A stretch of DNA of 6,114 nucleotides from Desulfococcus sp. (GTDB lineage Bacteria > Desulfobacterota > Desulfobacteria > Desulfobacterales > Desulfosalsimonadaceae), in the NCBI GenBank assembly GCA_024641805.1, contig JAHECJ010000149.1, positions 1 to 6,114 on the forward strand, read 5' to 3'. Of the stretch, positions 5,994 to 6,114 are shown in pieces. Position 1 is the first letter of the stretch. Every line of letters starts with the position of its first letter. The notes beneath the pieces were generated by a model that was not told where the DNA came from, searched no databases, and worked only from the letters and a program-made list of their open reading frames with translations. The translations under genes and the position numbers were made by a program.

Positions 5994-6114
5994 CCCCTTA
6001 AAAAATTTCAAAAATGTAATTTCACAAAAACACTGCTGCGGAGATGCAGAATCAGATGTTATGCAAAAACACCACGGGAACTTCGCGCTCCGGCGCAATC
6101 ATGCAAAATAATCT

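Larger units (their letters stand above)
5762..6114. other. Upstream regulatory region without a recognisable gene
   Basis: This 353-bp stretch is AT-rich up to about 6050 and then becomes more GC-rich. It carries the promoter, palindrome and repeats listed separately. At its right end the minus strand has an open frame of 20 codons that enters from outside the window and stops at a TGA at 6052-6054. It could be the tail of an upstream gene, but it resembles nothing I know and other frames there are also open. The octamer atgcaaaa occurs twice (6061-6068 and 6101-6108). Confidence 0.5.

Overview
The window is about 6.1 kb of a bacterial chromosome of moderate G+C content. Every recognisable gene is on the minus strand, so transcription runs from right to left. 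The content is a modular 'archaeal-type' glutamate synthase (GOGAT) locus followed by the start of carA. Split, cysteine-rich GOGAT modules with attached ferredoxin domains are typical of strict anaerobes. Together with the bacterial carA and Shine-Dalgarno sites, this suggests a sulfate-reducing Desulfobacterota (Desulfobacteraceae-like) organism. The taxonomic call is an inference from protein style and no marker gene confirms it.

Layout in transcription order. (1) 6114-5762 is a 353-bp AT-rich upstream region. It holds a perfect 11-bp-arm palindrome (5968-5993), a partial second copy of its core (6010-6020), a tandem heptamer (5904-5917), a good sigma-54 -24/-12 match (5882-5897) and a small inverted repeat in the presumed leader. 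(2) 5761-4631 is a class II glutamine amidotransferase module (GltB1-like). (3) 4667-3033 is the FMN glutamate synthase module with an N-terminal two-cluster ferredoxin domain (GltB2-like). It overlaps the previous gene by 37 bp. (4) 3032-2831 is a 202-bp gap with a 62-bp imperfect hairpin (2885-2946). (5) 2830-413 is an 805-residue fusion of the GXGXG domain (GltB3-like), a GltD-type FAD/NAD(P)H oxidoreductase and a C-terminal two-cluster ferredoxin domain. (6) 412-192 is an intergenic region with a sigma-70-like promoter very close to the next start. (7) 191-1 is the first 63 codons of carA, cut by the window edge.

How the genes work together. The amidotransferase releases ammonia from glutamine. 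The FMN module condenses it with 2-oxoglutarate and reduces the product to glutamate. The third protein supplies the structural GXGXG domain and feeds electrons from NAD(P)H through FAD and iron-sulfur clusters. CarA is another glutamine amidotransferase (carbamoyl phosphate synthesis), so the neighbourhood is about use of glutamine nitrogen.

No wholly new system is evident. The points most worth a second look are the cluster-rich fused electron module with a seven-cysteine run, the altered Fe-S cysteine spacing in the FMN module, the intercistronic hairpin, and the sigma-54/palindrome arrangement upstream of the operon.
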